DNA from: Clostridium sp. Marseille-P2415
GTDB taxonomy: Bacteria > Bacillota > Clostridia > Lachnospirales > Lachnospiraceae
DNA length: 64,000 bases
Reading direction: 5' to 3'
Assembly: GCF_900155545.1 (NCBI RefSeq)
Contig: NZ_LT732526.1
Location: 3,504,837-3,568,836, forward strand
The notes beneath the pieces are model-generated. The model did not search any database. It was not told where the DNA came from and worked only from the letters and a program-made list of their open reading frames with translations. Position 1 is the first letter of the stretch. The number at the start of each line of letters is the position of its first letter. Below, one piece after another: positions 21,200 to 31,679 of the stretch. The position numbers and the translations under genes were made by a program.

Positions 21200-21508
21200 A
21201 TGAAAATGTATTTGATCAGCGACAACGTGGATACCTGGACCGGCATGAGGTTAGCCGGGGTGGAAGGCGCTGTCGTCCATGAAAAGGCTGAGCTGAAACA
21301 TGAACTGGATAAAGTCCTGGCCGATAAGGAGATCGGGATCATACTTCTAACGGAAAAATTCGGAAGAGAGTTTCCGGACATCATCAATGATGTGAAGCTA
21401 AACCGCAAGCTCCCATTAATTGTGGAAATCCCTGACCGCCATGGTACCGGCCGCAAGCCGAACTTTATCACCGATTATGTAAACGAAGCGATCGGATTAA
21501 AACTATAA
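21200..21508 (+). CDS. ntpG: V-type ATPase subunit F
   Basis: 102 residues. The start M-Y-L-I-S-D-N-V-D-T-W-T-G-M-R-L-A-G resembles the family's opening nucleotide-fold-like strand, and L-P-L-I-V-E-I-P-D-R-H-G is the usual later motif. It binds the central stalk with subunit D. Only 3 bp separate it from ntpK. Confidence 0.9.
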   Translation: MKMYLISDNVDTWTGMRLAGVEGAVVHEKAELKHELDKVLADKEIGIILLTEKFGREFPDIINDVKLNRKLPLIVEIPDRHGTGRKPNFITDYVNEAIGLKL

Positions 21509-21524
21509 GAAAGAGGTGGTCATC

Positions 21525-22127
21525 TTGACAACTGAGGAAAAATTACAGCATTTCCTGGATTTTTGTATGGAAGATGCCAGAACCCGCAGTGCAAAGATGC
21601 TTGATGAATATACCGCTGCCCTGGAAAAGACCTTTACCGAACATCAGGAAGATGCGAAACGCCGGGCCGGACAGCAGGTGGCCATGGAAAGCGAGCGGAT
21701 CGAACGGGAGATCAACAAAAGACTCTCTCTGGAACAGATCAGCATGAAACGGGAGTTTGGAAAAAAACAGGATGAACTCAAAGATAAGCTGTTTGTGGAG
21801 CTTAAGGATAAACTGGCGGGGTTCATGGAAACCCCGGAATACACAAAGCTTTTGGAAAAGCAGATACAGGAGGCCAAAGAGCTGGCCGGTAAAGAGTTTA
21901 TCACCATCTACATCGATCCTGCAGATGAGGAAAAGATCAATAAGCTGGCGCTTCATAACAGCGCCGACATCCGGGTGAGCGAATACTCATTTATGGGAGG
22001 AACCCGGGCAGTCATCCCTTCCAGGCATATTTTAATTGATAATTCATTTCAAACCAAGCTGGCGGAAGCGAAACATGAATTCCGCTTTGATGTAAAGGAT
22101 TTGTTGGGAGGTACGGCTAATGACTAA
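21525..22127 (+). CDS. ntpE: V-type ATPase subunit E (peripheral stalk)
   Basis: About 200 residues. I favour the TTG at 21525 over a GTG three codons earlier because it gives normal spacing from AGAGGTGG. The N-terminal 110 residues are a long charged helix, and the C-terminal domain has V-S-E-Y-S-F-M-G-G-T-R-A-V-I-P and I-D-N-S-F, typical of subunit E. The end overlaps ntpA by 8 bp. Confidence 0.88.
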   Translation: MTTEEKLQHFLDFCMEDARTRSAKMLDEYTAALEKTFTEHQEDAKRRAGQQVAMESERIEREINKRLSLEQISMKREFGKKQDELKDKLFVELKDKLAGFMETPEYTKLLEKQIQEAKELAGKEFITIYIDPADEEKINKLALHNSADIRVSEYSFMGGTRAVIPSRHILIDNSFQTKLAEAKHEFRFDVKDLLGGTAND

Positions 22128-23886
22128 TACAGGCACCATTTCCGGCATTAACGGCCCTGTCATTTATTTAAAGGGCGATTCCGGATTCAGAATGAATGAA
22201 ATGGTCTACGTCGGCAAGGATCATTTAGTCGGTGAGATCATCGGTCTTACGGACCGCCGCACCATTGTCCAGGTATATGAGGAAACCAGTAGCTTAAAGC
22301 CGGGAGAAACCGTCACTTCCACCGGTTTCCCCGTATCTGTCACCCTGGCTCCCGGTATTTTAAATAACATCTTTGACGGGATCGAACGCCCTTTAAGCGA
22401 GATCGCAAAGACCGGAGGAGCATATATTGACCGGGGCATTCATGTGGATTCCCTTGATAATGCGAAGCTCTGGAAGACCCATATGACAGTAAAAAAGGGA
22501 GACCATCTGTTCCCCGGAGCCATTATTGCGGAGGTTCCCGAAACGCCTGCCATTGTCCATAAGGTCATGATTCCGCCGGATATGGAAGGTTATGTTTTAG
22601 ATGTAGTGGAGGATGGTTCTTACACCATATCCGATCCCCTGTTAACACTCCAGCTGTCAGACGGCTCCGAAAAGAAGATCACCATGACCCAGAAATGGCC
22701 CATCCGCATTCCGAGACCTATATTAAAGAGATACCCGGCATCCAAGCCTCTTGTCACCGGACAGAGGATCATTGATACCCTGTTCCCTCTTGCAAAAGGC
22801 GGCACCGCCTGTATCCCCGGCGGCTTCGGCACGGGCAAGACCATGACCCAGCACCAGATAGCCAAATGGTCCGATGCGGATATCATCATCTACATCGGCT
22901 GCGGCGAACGTGGCAATGAGATGACGCAGGTGCTTGAGGAATTCTCCGAGCTGATCGATCCCCGTTCCGGAAATCCATTGATGGACCGCACCACACTGAT
23001 CGCCAATACCTCCAATATGCCCGTTGCCGCCCGTGAAGCCAGCCTCTACTCCGGACTCACCCTGGCGGAATACTACCGGGATATGGGGTATCATGTGGCT
23101 ATCATGGCGGACTCCACCTCCCGCTGGGCCGAGGCCTTAAGAGAGTTATCCGGACGTCTCGAAGAAATGCCGGCTGAGGAAGGCTTCCCGGCTTACTTAG
23201 CTTCCCGCTTATCCGCCTTCTATGAGAGGGCCGGAATGATGCAGAACATGAACGGAACCGAAGGTTCTGTCACCATCATCGGCGCCGTATCTCCCCAGGG
23301 AGGTGACTTCTCCGAGCCCGTGACCCAGAATACCAAGCGTTTTGTGCGCTGCTTCTGGGGACTGGACCGCAACCTGGCAAACGAACGCCATTTCCCGGCC
23401 ATCCACTGGCTCAGCAGCTATTCCGAATATTTAACCGATTTAGCTCCCTGGTACGTGGAAAACGTGGATAAGAAATTCGTGGATTACAGAAACCGCATGG
23501 TCTTTCTGCTGACCCAGGAAAGCAGCTTAATGGAGATCGTTAAACTGATCGGCGGAGATATGCTTCCCGATGACCAGAAGCTCATACTGGAGATCTCCAA
23601 GGTGATCCGGATCGGATTTTTACAGCAGAATGCATTCCATAAGGAAGATACCTGTGTCCCAATGGAAAAACAGTTTAAGATGATGGATCTGATTCTTTAT
23701 CTATACAAAAAATCCCGGTCTCTCGTATCCATGGGAATGCCCATGTCCGTATTAAAAGAGGACCCGGTCTTTGATAAAATCATTTCCATCAAATACGATG
23801 TACCCAACGACAGACTGGATATGTTCGATGACTACAAAAAGCAGATCGATGCTTTCTACGATTCAGTCATCGAGCGAAACGCATAA
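22120..23886 (+). CDS. ntpA: V-type ATPase catalytic subunit A
   Basis: 588 residues. Walker A is G-G-F-G-T-G-K-T near residue 234, followed by [12 protein letters not shown] and the ATPase signature [14 protein letters not shown]. The A-type insert of about 80 residues ahead of the P-loop is present. Full length and all catalytic residues are there. It hydrolyses or makes ATP with subunit B. Confidence 0.97.
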   Translation: MTNTGTISGINGPVIYLKGDSGFRMNEMVYVGKDHLVGEIIGLTDRRTIVQVYEETSSLKPGETVTSTGFPVSVTLAPGILNNIFDGIERPLSEIAKTGGAYIDRGIHVDSLDNAKLWKTHMTVKKGDHLFPGAIIAEVPETPAIVHKVMIPPDMEGYVLDVVEDGSYTISDPLLTLQLSDGSEKKITMTQKWPIRIPRPILKRYPASKPLVTGQRIIDTLFPLAKGGTACIPGGFGTGKTMTQHQIAKWSDADIIIYIGCGERGNEMTQVLEEFSELIDPRSGNPLMDRTTLIANTSNMPVAAREASLYSGLTLAEYYRDMGYHVAIMADSTSRWAEALRELSGRLEEMPAEEGFPAYLASRLSAFYERAGMMQNMNGTEGSVTIIGAVSPQGGDFSEPVTQNTKRFVRCFWGLDRNLANERHFPAIHWLSSYSEYLTDLAPWYVENVDKKFVDYRNRMVFLLTQESSLMEIVKLIGGDMLPDDQKLILEISKVIRIGFLQQNAFHKEDTCVPMEKQFKMMDLILYLYKKSRSLVSMGMPMSVLKEDPVFDKIISIKYDVPNDRLDMFDDYKKQIDAFYDSVIERNA

Positions 23887-23900
23887 GAAGGAGGCAGACT

Positions 23901-25304
23901 ATGGCAATCGAATATTTAGGACTAAGCGCGATCAACGGCCCCATGGTCGTTTTGGAAGGCGTCCAGAATGCTGCTTTCGATGAAATTGTGGAAATGACCG
24001 TAGAGGGAAAGACAAAGAAGCTGGGACGTATCATCGAAGTCTATGAAGATAAGGCCATCATTCAGGTATTTGAGGGAACCGACGGGCTGGCCTTAAGAAA
24101 TGTCCACACCCGGCTCACCGGACACCCTATGGAACTTTCCGTATCCGAAGACATGTTAGGACGTACCTTTAACGGCATCGGGGAGCCCATAGACGGATTG
24201 GGGGACATCAACTCCGATATCTTCCTGGACATCAACGGAAAGCCGTTAAATCCGGTCACCCGTGAATATCCCAGGGATTATATCCGTACCGGGATCTCAG
24301 CCATCGACGGACTGATGACACTGATCCGCGGCCAGAAGCTCCCCATTTTCTCAGGCAACGGTCTTCCTCATGACGAGCTGGCAGCCCAGATCGTACAGCA
24401 GGCTTCCTTAGGGGATGACGCCGAATCCAGCGAAAAATTTGCAGTGGTGTTTGCAGCCATGGGCGTTAAATACGATGTGGCTGATTTCTTCCGCCGCACC
24501 TTTGAGGAAAGCGGGGTTTCCGACCACGTAGCCATGTTCATCAACCTGGCAAACGATCCGGTGGTGGAACGGCTTATCACGCCGAAGGTGGCACTGACCC
24601 TGGCAGAATACCTGGCCTTTGAAAAGGGCATGCACATTCTGGTCATTTTGACCGATATGACCGCTTATGCGGAGGCTCTCCGCGAGGTTTCCTCGTCCAA
24701 GGGGGAGATTCCTTCCAGAAAGGGCTATCCCGGCTATTTATACAGCGAGCTGGCTTCCATCTATGAGCGGGCCGGTATCGTAAAAGACCGCCACGGCTCT
24801 GTGACCCAGATTCCCATCCTGACCATGCCGAACGATGACATCACCCACCCCATCCCCGACCTTACGGGATATATTACGGAAGGGCAGATCGTTCTGGACC
24901 GAAGCTTATACGGCCAGTCGGTTTATCCGCCCATCAATGTACTTCCTTCCCTGAGCCGTCTGATGAAGGACGGAATTGGAGAAGGCTTCACAAGAGCAGA
25001 CCATCAGGGTGTGGCAAACCAGCTTTTCTCCTGCTACGCCAAGGTAGGCGATGCAAGAGCCCTGGCTTCTGTTATCGGGGAAGATGAGCTGTCCCCCATT
25101 GATAAAAAATATCTGGTATTCGGCAAGGAATTTGAGAACCGCTTTGTGGGACAGGGAAACCATGCCAACCGGAATATCATTGAAACACTGACCATTGGCT
25201 GGGAACTTTTAGGTCTTCTCCCGAGAGCCGAGCTGGACCGTATCGATACCAAGGTCTTAGACCAGTACTACAAACCAACCACCCTTGACGATCCGGAAGA
25301 ATAG
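23901..25304 (+). CDS. ntpB: V-type ATPase regulatory subunit B
   Basis: 467 residues from the ATG after AGGAGG. It has the F1/V1 fold but a degenerate P-loop ([10 protein letters not shown]), as in all B subunits, followed by [13 protein letters not shown] and P-G-Y-L-Y-S-E-L. It alternates with subunit A in the head. Confidence 0.97.
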   Translation: MAIEYLGLSAINGPMVVLEGVQNAAFDEIVEMTVEGKTKKLGRIIEVYEDKAIIQVFEGTDGLALRNVHTRLTGHPMELSVSEDMLGRTFNGIGEPIDGLGDINSDIFLDINGKPLNPVTREYPRDYIRTGISAIDGLMTLIRGQKLPIFSGNGLPHDELAAQIVQQASLGDDAESSEKFAVVFAAMGVKYDVADFFRRTFEESGVSDHVAMFINLANDPVVERLITPKVALTLAEYLAFEKGMHILVILTDMTAYAEALREVSSSKGEIPSRKGYPGYLYSELASIYERAGIVKDRHGSVTQIPILTMPNDDITHPIPDLTGYITEGQIVLDRSLYGQSVYPPINVLPSLSRLMKDGIGEGFTRADHQGVANQLFSCYAKVGDARALASVIGEDELSPIDKKYLVFGKEFENRFVGQGNHANRNIIETLTIGWELLGLLPRAELDRIDTKVLDQYYKPTTLDDPEE

Positions 25305-25315
25305 GAGGGATATCC

Positions 25316-25936
25316 ATGAATCCCAATACATTTCCCACCAAGGGGAATTTAATCCTTGCGAAAAACTCTCTGGCCTTAGCCAGACAGGGTTATGAACTGA
25401 TGGATAAAAAGCGGAATATTCTGATCAAGGAACTGATGAGCCTGATCGATGAGGCCAAAGGCATCCAGTCGGAAATTGACGTGACCTTTACTTCCGCCTA
25501 CAAGGCCCTGCAAAAAGCCAACATCGAATTAGGCATCAACTATGTGCAGGACATAGCCATGGCAGTCCCTGTGGACGATTCGGTGCGCATTAAGACCCGA
25601 AGCATCATGGGAACGGAGATCCCGCTGGTGGAGCACGATGAAATGCCTTTAAACTTAACTTATGCTTATTACAGCACCAGAGAATCCCTGGATGAAGCCC
25701 GTTACCAGTTCGAAAAGGTAAAGAAACTGACAGTTAAGCTTTCCATGGTGGAAAATTCCGCTTACCGTCTGGCAAACAGCATTAAAAGGACCCAGAAACG
25801 GGCCAATGCCTTAAAGAACATCACCATTCCCCGTTATGAGACCCTGACAAAAAATATCACCAACTCCCTGGAGGAAAAAGACAGGGAAGAGTTCACCAGA
25901 CTTAAGGTGATTAAAAGAAATAAAAGCAGCCTTTAA
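25316..25936 (+). CDS. ntpD: V-type ATPase subunit D (central shaft)
   Basis: 206 residues, start ATG after AGGAGG. The N-terminal P-T-K-G-N-L-I-L-A-K-N-S-L-A-L-A-R-Q-G-Y-E-L-M-D-K-K-R and the C-terminal R-A-N-A-L-K-N-I-T-I-P-R-Y motifs are diagnostic of the shaft subunit. It is the last gene of the operon, followed by a terminator. Confidence 0.96.
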   Translation: MNPNTFPTKGNLILAKNSLALARQGYELMDKKRNILIKELMSLIDEAKGIQSEIDVTFTSAYKALQKANIELGINYVQDIAMAVPVDDSVRIKTRSIMGTEIPLVEHDEMPLNLTYAYYSTRESLDEARYQFEKVKKLTVKLSMVENSAYRLANSIKRTQKRANALKNITIPRYETLTKNITNSLEEKDREEFTRLKVIKRNKSSL

Positions 25937-25950
25937 GGAACTGCATAAAG

Positions 25951-25997
25951 GAACATGTGAAATGCCTGACAGCATTTTGCGTGTTCTTTTTTCTTTT
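25951..25997 (+). terminator. Terminator of the V-ATPase operon
   Basis: GAACATGTGAAATGC (25951-25965) pairs with GCATTTTGCGTGTTC (25972-25986) with three wobble pairs, then TTTTTTCTTTTT. Confidence 0.8.
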
Positions 25998-26005
25998 TAT
26001 TACCA

Positions 26006-26058
26006 TTGACCGATTCGGTTCATCGTGTTATACTCAAGCCATAAACCGAATCGGTCAA
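26006..26058 (+). promoter_or_regulatory. Autoregulated promoter with two TetR operators
   Basis: TTGACC (26006-26011), 17-nt spacer, TATACT (26029-26034). Two copies of an 11-bp palindrome ACCGA-W-TCGGT lie at 26009-26019 and 26045-26055, one over the -35 box and one past the start point. Extended, the two also form a 15-bp inverted repeat, TTGACCGATTCGGTT and AACCGAATCGGTCAA. A TetR dimer on each would block the promoter. Confidence 0.8.
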
Positions 26059-26081
26059 CAATAATCATAGAAGGTGAAAAG

Positions 26082-26693
26082 ATGGAAAAATTCAAAGAAC
26101 TTCCGGAAGAAAAGCAGCTGCTCATTATTGAGGCGGCATTAAAGTGTTTTGGCAGACATGGATACAAGAAGGCATCCATGAGCGACATTGCGCAAGGCAG
26201 CGGGGTATCCAAGCCCATGCTGTTTCATTATTTCGGCACAAAAAAGGATCTGTATTTATACCTGTCGGAATATGTAAGAAACGTTATGCTTGACGCTTAC
26301 AAGCGCAATGAAATTGATGCATATGACGATTTATTTGAACGCATCCTTGTAGCTTCTAAAATGAAAATGGGCATACTGGAAAAGTACCCTCATATTTTGA
26401 AATTTATCATCAGCATGTTTGAGGAAACCGACCGTACGGTTGCGGATATCACAAAAAAGATCATGCCGGATGCACAGCGGTTTTCGTATGACCTGGTGGT
26501 GAAAGAGGAAGACGCGGAAAAATTCAAAGAAGGCGTGGATATCGACGTAATTATGCGCTTGATATTCCTCATGGCGGAAGGGTACGCCCACGAAATGTCC
26601 GATGAGCAGTGCGATTTGGGCAAAGTAACCGAAGAATTGGAAAAAACCATGCATATGCTGAAAAATAATCTGTATAAGGAGGAATATCTGTGA
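26082..26693 (+). CDS. TetR-family regulator
   Basis: 203 residues from the ATG after AAGGTG. The N-terminal helix-turn-helix reads I-I-E-A-A-L-K-C-F-G-R-H-G-Y-K-K-A-S-M-S-D-I-A-Q-G-S-G-V-S-K-P-M-L-F-H-Y-F. The rest is the variable ligand domain. It is the first gene of an operon with an Rph-like enzyme and an ABC exporter, and most likely senses a toxic compound and releases the operators at its own promoter. Confidence 0.9.
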   Translation: MEKFKELPEEKQLLIIEAALKCFGRHGYKKASMSDIAQGSGVSKPMLFHYFGTKKDLYLYLSEYVRNVMLDAYKRNEIDAYDDLFERILVASKMKMGILEKYPHILKFIISMFEETDRTVADITKKIMPDAQRFSYDLVVKEEDAEKFKEGVDIDVIMRLIFLMAEGYAHEMSDEQCDLGKVTEELEKTMHMLKNNLYKEEYL

Positions 26694-29170
26694 TGTATAT
26701 ACTGAAAATATACGATAAGGAAGCTGCTTCGCTTGGGCTGTCAGGAGGCAAGGGCGCCAGTCTTGCAAGGCTATCCCGGCTGTCCACGGCGAACGTACCC
26801 GACGGCTTTATCATCACAACAGAATTTTTCAGGAAGTATATCCTTCCTGCCGTAAATGAAGCCCAGGATAATGTGAAACAGGCAGTCGCCGGACTGACCC
26901 TGCCTGCCGAAGCCTCGGAACTGATCCGATCCGCATATACGGACATGGGGGACCATGTTTCCGTGGCCGTACGTTCGTCCGCCACGGCTGAGGATTTGCC
27001 GGACGCTTCCTTCGCCGGCCAGCAGGACACCTATTTGAACGTTTCCGGCTTTGAAGCGGTAAAAAAGGCGGTGACCGACTGCTTTGCGTCTTTATATAAC
27101 GAACGGGCGGTTTCTTACCGTTCCAAAAATAAGTTCAATGAAAGCGAAGTCCAAATGGCTGTGGTTGTCCAGAAAATGGTGGCGGCAAAGGCAGCGGGTG
27201 TGATGTTTACCGCCGACCCAATGACCTCCGACCGTTTTACAATGGCAATAGAAGCGGTAGAAGGATTGGGTGAGGACCTGGTGTCCGGGCGTAAAACGCC
27301 CATTACATGGACATTCAAAGAAGGCATAAAGCAAAAGAGCGGGGGCAAGCCCTGTTTGACCGAAGCGCAGATCATTGCCCTTACAAACATCGGAAAAGAG
27401 ATTGAGCGCGAATACGGCTGCCCCCAGGATATTGAATGGTGTTTTGACGGTGAGAAATTCCATATCGTACAATCCCGCGCGATCACCACGCTTTTCCCGT
27501 GCCCTCCTTCGCCGGATGGATTCAAACGCTGTTTCATTTCCGTCGGGCATCTGCAAATGATGACCGACACCATGCTGCCCCTTGGCATATCCCTTTGGAA
27601 ATTGATGTCAAAAACCGTAAAGGTTACGGAAATCGGCGGGCGGCCGTATATGGAGATCACCCATAACTTAAACAGTCCGGTGGGCAAGGCGCTGGTTCGG
27701 CAAAAACTGTCTAATTCCGATGAGCTGATGAACAGCGCATTCAATCAGGTTCTGGCAAGAAAGGATTATATAAACTCCATTCCGAAAGGCCGGAAAAGTG
27801 ACTTCGCCATACCGAAAGGCTTGGGAAAATGCATTATCGCCGGATTTAGAATATATCAAAAGAACGATCCAGCCATCATTGACGGCTACAACCGTCGCAT
27901 GGAAGCGGTAATAAATAAGACCAGAAACAGGCTTTCAAAGCTGTCCGGCCGTGCAATGATCGAGTATATCCAAAACGATACTGATGATCTGATGAAGAGT
28001 CTGTTCGCCCCGGAAGGCCTGGGGCCTCTATTGGTTGCTTTCTACCTCACAAAGCCGATCGATAAAGCGGGGAAGCTCCTGCTTGGGCGGGACAACATAA
28101 GCGTTGATATATCAAAATCCATAAAGGGGAATATCACCTCGGAAATGGGATTTTACGTCAGCCGTATCGCGGACGCTGCACGCGATTTCCCGGATGTTAT
28201 AAAATACCTTGAAACGTCGGGGGAGCAATTCAACCTTGAAGAATTAAGAAAACGGCAGGGCGGCGGAGAGACCGCAAAGGCGTTTGAGGCATTCTTCGCC
28301 CGGTACGGAATGCGCTGTCCCGGAGAGATCGACATCGCGAAACCGCGGTTCGCCGAGGAACCGGCAAAGATTCTCCCGACCATACTGGCGGACATAAAAC
28401 TTCCGGCAGGCCACGCCGAGCAAAAGTTCCGGCAGGGGAAGCAGGAAAGCAATACGGCGGTAAAAGCGCTTGTTTCCGCCGCCAAACAAAAATGGGGCGC
28501 GGGGAAAGCAAAAAAGCTGGCAAAGAGACTGTCCTTTTACCGCAACTTTTTAGGCCTGCGCGAATCGCCGAAATATTACTGGATGAAGCGGTACTGGGAA
28601 TACAAACAGGCGATCCTGCGGGAAGCCGAAAAGCTTGTCCGCGCCGGCAGGCTCAGAAGCGCAGAAGACGTCTTCTATATGCGGCTTCCGGAGCTGGCAG
28701 ATTTGTTCGCCGGAAAATATGAGCCCGATTACGCGAAAATCGATGCGATGCGCGCGGATTATGAAAAGTATGCCGCCCTGACCCCGCCGCGCCTTATGTT
28801 CTCCGACGGCGAGGTGGTAGAAGGCGAATACAGACGTAATGTTCCCGAAGGGGCACTGCCCGGTCTTGCCGTATCGGGCGGAGTGGCCGAGGGGCGGGCC
28901 CGGGTCGTCTTCGACATAAAGGAGACGGGAAAAATAGAAAAAGGCGATATTCTTGTGACGAAATTCACCGACCCAAGCTGGACGCCGGCATTTATATCCG
29001 TTGGCGGACTGGTTACGGAAGTAGGCGGAATGGCCACCCACGGCGCGGTCATCACGCGTGAATACGGTCTGCCCGCCGTTGTAGGCGTGACCGACGCAAC
29101 AAAACACATAACGGATGGGGACCGGATCCGCGTAAACGGCAACACGGGATATGTCGAGTTTTTGAAATGA
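26693..29170 (+). CDS. PEP-synthase-family phosphotransferase, rifampicin phosphotransferase-like
   Basis: 825 residues. An N-terminal PPDK-type ATP-grasp domain (G-L-S-G-G-K-G-A-S-L-A-R-L; V-A-V-R-S-S-A-T-A-E-D-L-P-D-A-S-F-A-G-Q) covers about 1-290. A helical middle (300-730) follows, and then the swivelling phosphohistidine domain with G-G-M-A-T-H-G-A-V-I-T-R-E-Y-G near 779-793. No C-terminal PEP-binding barrel is present. ATP-grasp, middle and His domain in about 825-870 residues is the plan of rifampicin phosphotransferases, which inactivate rifamycins. Other small PEP-synthase-like enzymes share it, so the substrate is uncertain. The start overlaps the TetR stop (TGATG). Exporter genes follow. 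Confidence 0.75.
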   Translation: MYILKIYDKEAASLGLSGGKGASLARLSRLSTANVPDGFIITTEFFRKYILPAVNEAQDNVKQAVAGLTLPAEASELIRSAYTDMGDHVSVAVRSSATAEDLPDASFAGQQDTYLNVSGFEAVKKAVTDCFASLYNERAVSYRSKNKFNESEVQMAVVVQKMVAAKAAGVMFTADPMTSDRFTMAIEAVEGLGEDLVSGRKTPITWTFKEGIKQKSGGKPCLTEAQIIALTNIGKEIEREYGCPQDIEWCFDGEKFHIVQSRAITTLFPCPPSPDGFKRCFISVGHLQMMTDTMLPLGISLWKLMSKTVKVTEIGGRPYMEITHNLNSPVGKALVRQKLSNSDELMNSAFNQVLARKDYINSIPKGRKSDFAIPKGLGKCIIAGFRIYQKNDPAIIDGYNRRMEAVINKTRNRLSKLSGRAMIEYIQNDTDDLMKSLFAPEGLGPLLVAFYLTKPIDKAGKLLLGRDNISVDISKSIKGNITSEMGFYVSRIADAARDFPDVIKYLETSGEQFNLEELRKRQGGGETAKAFEAFFARYGMRCPGEIDIAKPRFAEEPAKILPTILADIKLPAGHAEQKFRQGKQESNTAVKALVSAAKQKWGAGKAKKLAKRLSFYRNFLGLRESPKYYWMKRYWEYKQAILREAEKLVRAGRLRSAEDVFYMRLPELADLFAGKYEPDYAKIDAMRADYEKYAALTPPRLMFSDGEVVEGEYRRNVPEGALPGLAVSGGVAEGRARVVFDIKETGKIEKGDILVTKFTDPSWTPAFISVGGLVTEVGGMATHGAVITREYGLPAVVGVTDATKHITDGDRIRVNGNTGYVEFLK

Positions 29171-29186
29171 GAGAGGAGGATCATCT

Positions 29187-30059
29187 GTGAGCGCAATTAA
29201 TATTAAAAACCTGACCAAAAGCTATGGGGAACACAGAGGCATTGAAAACGTCAGCTTTTCCGTGGAGGAAGGAGAGATTTTCGGCTTTATCGGCCCCAAT
29301 GGGGCGGGTAAATCCACTACCATCCGTACTCTTTTGGCGTTAATCCACCCAACCTCAGGCAGCGCGGAGATTTTTGGCAAAGACTGTATCAGGCAGGCCC
29401 CGGAAATCGCGAAGGATGTGGGATATCTGCCCGGCGAATCCGCCTATTATGATAACATGACGGTCCGGGAGCTGGTGCGGTATGCGGCGGATTTGTACGG
29501 CGTAAAATGCGATGACAAAATAAAAGAGCTATCCAAACGCTTAAACCTGGACTTATCGCGTAAAATCGCCGACCTATCTTTGGGCAATAAAAAGAAAATC
29601 GGGATTGTATGCGCTCTGCTGCACTCGCCCAAACTCATTATATTAGATGAACCCACCAGCGGTTTAGACCCGCTGATCCAACAGGAGTTTTTCAATATTT
29701 TAAAAGAAGAAAATAAACGCGGTGCAACGATCTTTTTTTCGTCCCATGTTCTGTCGGAGGTGCAGAAAATCTGCGACCGCGTGGCGATTTTGAAAGAAGG
29801 TAAAATGATCGGCGTACAAAAAATCAGCGAGCTTCGGGCGAACAGCCATAAAAAGATCAGCGTTACGGCAACTGAAATACCGGCAGGGTATTTTAACCTC
29901 GACGGCATTAGCAATTATCAGCAGGATGGCAGCACTGCCACATTTATGTTTATGGGAAACATCGCGGATGTCCTGGCGAAGCTGTCCGTTTTAAATGTCC
30001 GCGATCTTTTTATCGAAGAGCCGGCGCTGGAAGAAATTTTTATGCACTATTACAGGTGA
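29187..30059 (+). CDS. ABC transporter ATP-binding protein
   Basis: 290 residues from a GTG after GAGGAGG. Walker A G-P-N-G-A-G-K-S, signature L-S-L-G-N-K-K-K, Walker B L-I-I-L-D-E-P-T-S-G-L-D and switch H in S-S-H-V-L-S are all present. The C-terminal 70 residues resemble those of exporter ATPases of the drug/bacteriocin efflux group. It serves the two permeases that follow. Confidence 0.93.
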   Translation: MSAINIKNLTKSYGEHRGIENVSFSVEEGEIFGFIGPNGAGKSTTIRTLLALIHPTSGSAEIFGKDCIRQAPEIAKDVGYLPGESAYYDNMTVRELVRYAADLYGVKCDDKIKELSKRLNLDLSRKIADLSLGNKKKIGIVCALLHSPKLIILDEPTSGLDPLIQQEFFNILKEENKRGATIFFSSHVLSEVQKICDRVAILKEGKMIGVQKISELRANSHKKISVTATEIPAGYFNLDGISNYQQDGSTATFMFMGNIADVLAKLSVLNVRDLFIEEPALEEIFMHYYR

Positions 30060-30069
30060 GGTGAATGGG

Positions 30070-30867
30070 ATGACTGTATTGAAGTATGAACTGAAGCAGT
30101 TAAAGAAAAATATCATCATCTGGGCACTGTCCGCGGGCGGACTGATCTTTCTCATGCTACCGACTTACATTGGTTTTATCTCAGGCGGTGATACTTTGAT
30201 GGTGGAGGCGATGGAAAACAATCCGCTGTTTGGAGCTTTCGGCGTCAGCGCCGCATTCGTAATGACTCCGCTTGGCATGTTCAGCTTTTTGAACAGCTTT
30301 GCTATGGCAGCGGCGGCGATTCACGGAATGAGCATTGCCTTTTCGTCGCATACAAAAGAATATGCAAACAGATCGGCGGAATTCCTGCTGACCAAGCCGC
30401 ATTCGCGAGGCGAAGTTTTCCGGGGCAAGTTTCTTGCCTGTGCGGCAGACAGCCTGATTGTGGGAACCGCCTATATAACAGGGGCAGCGTTAGCGATGCT
30501 GACAGTCAAAGGAGTCCGCGTTGATTGGCAGCAGTTCCTGCTTATAGCAAAATCATACGTGCTGGTTGAATTGATGTTTGTGGTTTTCGGGACAGCCGCA
30601 GGAACTTTTTTCTCAAATGTACGCACACCTGTGCTCATATCCTCGTGCGTTATGTTTGCGCTATTTTGCTTAAGCTCTATGTCAAAGAAAATCAATCAGC
30701 CGATATTGGGCTATTTCACTCCCTTTGCGTTCTTTAATCCTATGAGTATTGTTGAAACCGGATTTTACGAATGGAATTTTGTGGTGTGGTATGCTGTGCT
30801 TGGCGCAGGGCTGCTGCTGGTCAGCTACAGAAAATTCCTGAAAAAAGACGTTGTGTTTGGAGGTTAA
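30070..30867 (+). CDS. ABC-2 type exporter permease
   Basis: 265 residues from the ATG after GAGGTG. It has six hydrophobic segments, with L-K-Y-E-L-K-Q-L-K-K-N at the start and the conserved exporter stretch E-Y-A-N-R-S-A-E-F-L-L-T-K-P-H-S-R-G. It is a paralogue of the next gene; the two probably form a heterodimer. Confidence 0.85.
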   Translation: MTVLKYELKQLKKNIIIWALSAGGLIFLMLPTYIGFISGGDTLMVEAMENNPLFGAFGVSAAFVMTPLGMFSFLNSFAMAAAAIHGMSIAFSSHTKEYANRSAEFLLTKPHSRGEVFRGKFLACAADSLIVGTAYITGAALAMLTVKGVRVDWQQFLLIAKSYVLVELMFVVFGTAAGTFFSNVRTPVLISSCVMFALFCLSSMSKKINQPILGYFTPFAFFNPMSIVETGFYEWNFVVWYAVLGAGLLLVSYRKFLKKDVVFGG

Positions 30868-30869
30868 GT

Positions 30870-31670
30870 ATGAAAGCAATCTATTTAAAAGAGCTGAAAC
30901 TAACGCGAAAATTGTTGATGATCTGGCTTGCATTAATCGTGATACTTACCGGATTTGCAGCGATAGAGTTTGTTATGCTGAAAGACGCAATGGCAGAAAT
31001 TGCAGCACTGGTGGAAAGCTTCCCCAAAATTATACTGATTTTATCCGGGTTGAAGGGGGCGAAAGTTGACACCGCCTTGGGGGCATATCAGTGTATGGTA
31101 TATTGGACCAATCTGCTTGCCTTCTTTTTTGCGGGTTTTTCAGGGGTATTTGCCGTTGCCAGAGAAGAAAAGTTTGGCACAAGTGAGTTTCTGTTTTCAA
31201 AACCATATAAGCGTTCAAGCGTCATTTGGGCGAAAATCGGGGCGGCCGTAACAAATCTTGCTGTATTTTCGCTCACTGTCGGAATCATGTCATATCTGTG
31301 CATCATACTCCCGCTCGGCGATATGAGCATAACCGGCACGCATGTGATCACAACTGCCGGAATATTTATCACGCAGGTTGTGCTGTTCGCCATAGGGCTT
31401 TTCATTTCGGGCATTGCGAAAAACTATAAAGCCGCAAGTCTTTTTACAATGCTTACGGTTGTGACGTTTTATGTAATCAGCTTTGTGCTTGATTATGCCG
31501 GTACAGTGGATTTCTTAAAGTTTCTGGCACCGGTGAGTTATTTTGATGTGATATCGGTTTCGAAAAACGGGTTAAGTCCTTTTTACATCCTGCTTTCATT
31601 TATGATTATTCTGGCAGGCTGTTTTATGGCAAGCAGACTTTACGCAAGAAAAGATTTGCATGCTTCGTGA
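30870..31670 (+). CDS. ABC-2 type exporter permease
   Basis: 266 residues from the ATG after GGAGG. The layout matches the previous permease, including K-F-G-T-S-E-F-L-F-S-K-P-Y-K-R-S between helices. It is the last gene of the TetR operon. Confidence 0.85.
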   Translation: MKAIYLKELKLTRKLLMIWLALIVILTGFAAIEFVMLKDAMAEIAALVESFPKIILILSGLKGAKVDTALGAYQCMVYWTNLLAFFFAGFSGVFAVAREEKFGTSEFLFSKPYKRSSVIWAKIGAAVTNLAVFSLTVGIMSYLCIILPLGDMSITGTHVITTAGIFITQVVLFAIGLFISGIAKNYKAASLFTMLTVVTFYVISFVLDYAGTVDFLKFLAPVSYFDVISVSKNGLSPFYILLSFMIILAGCFMASRLYARKDLHAS

Positions 31671-31679
31671 AAATGGCAC

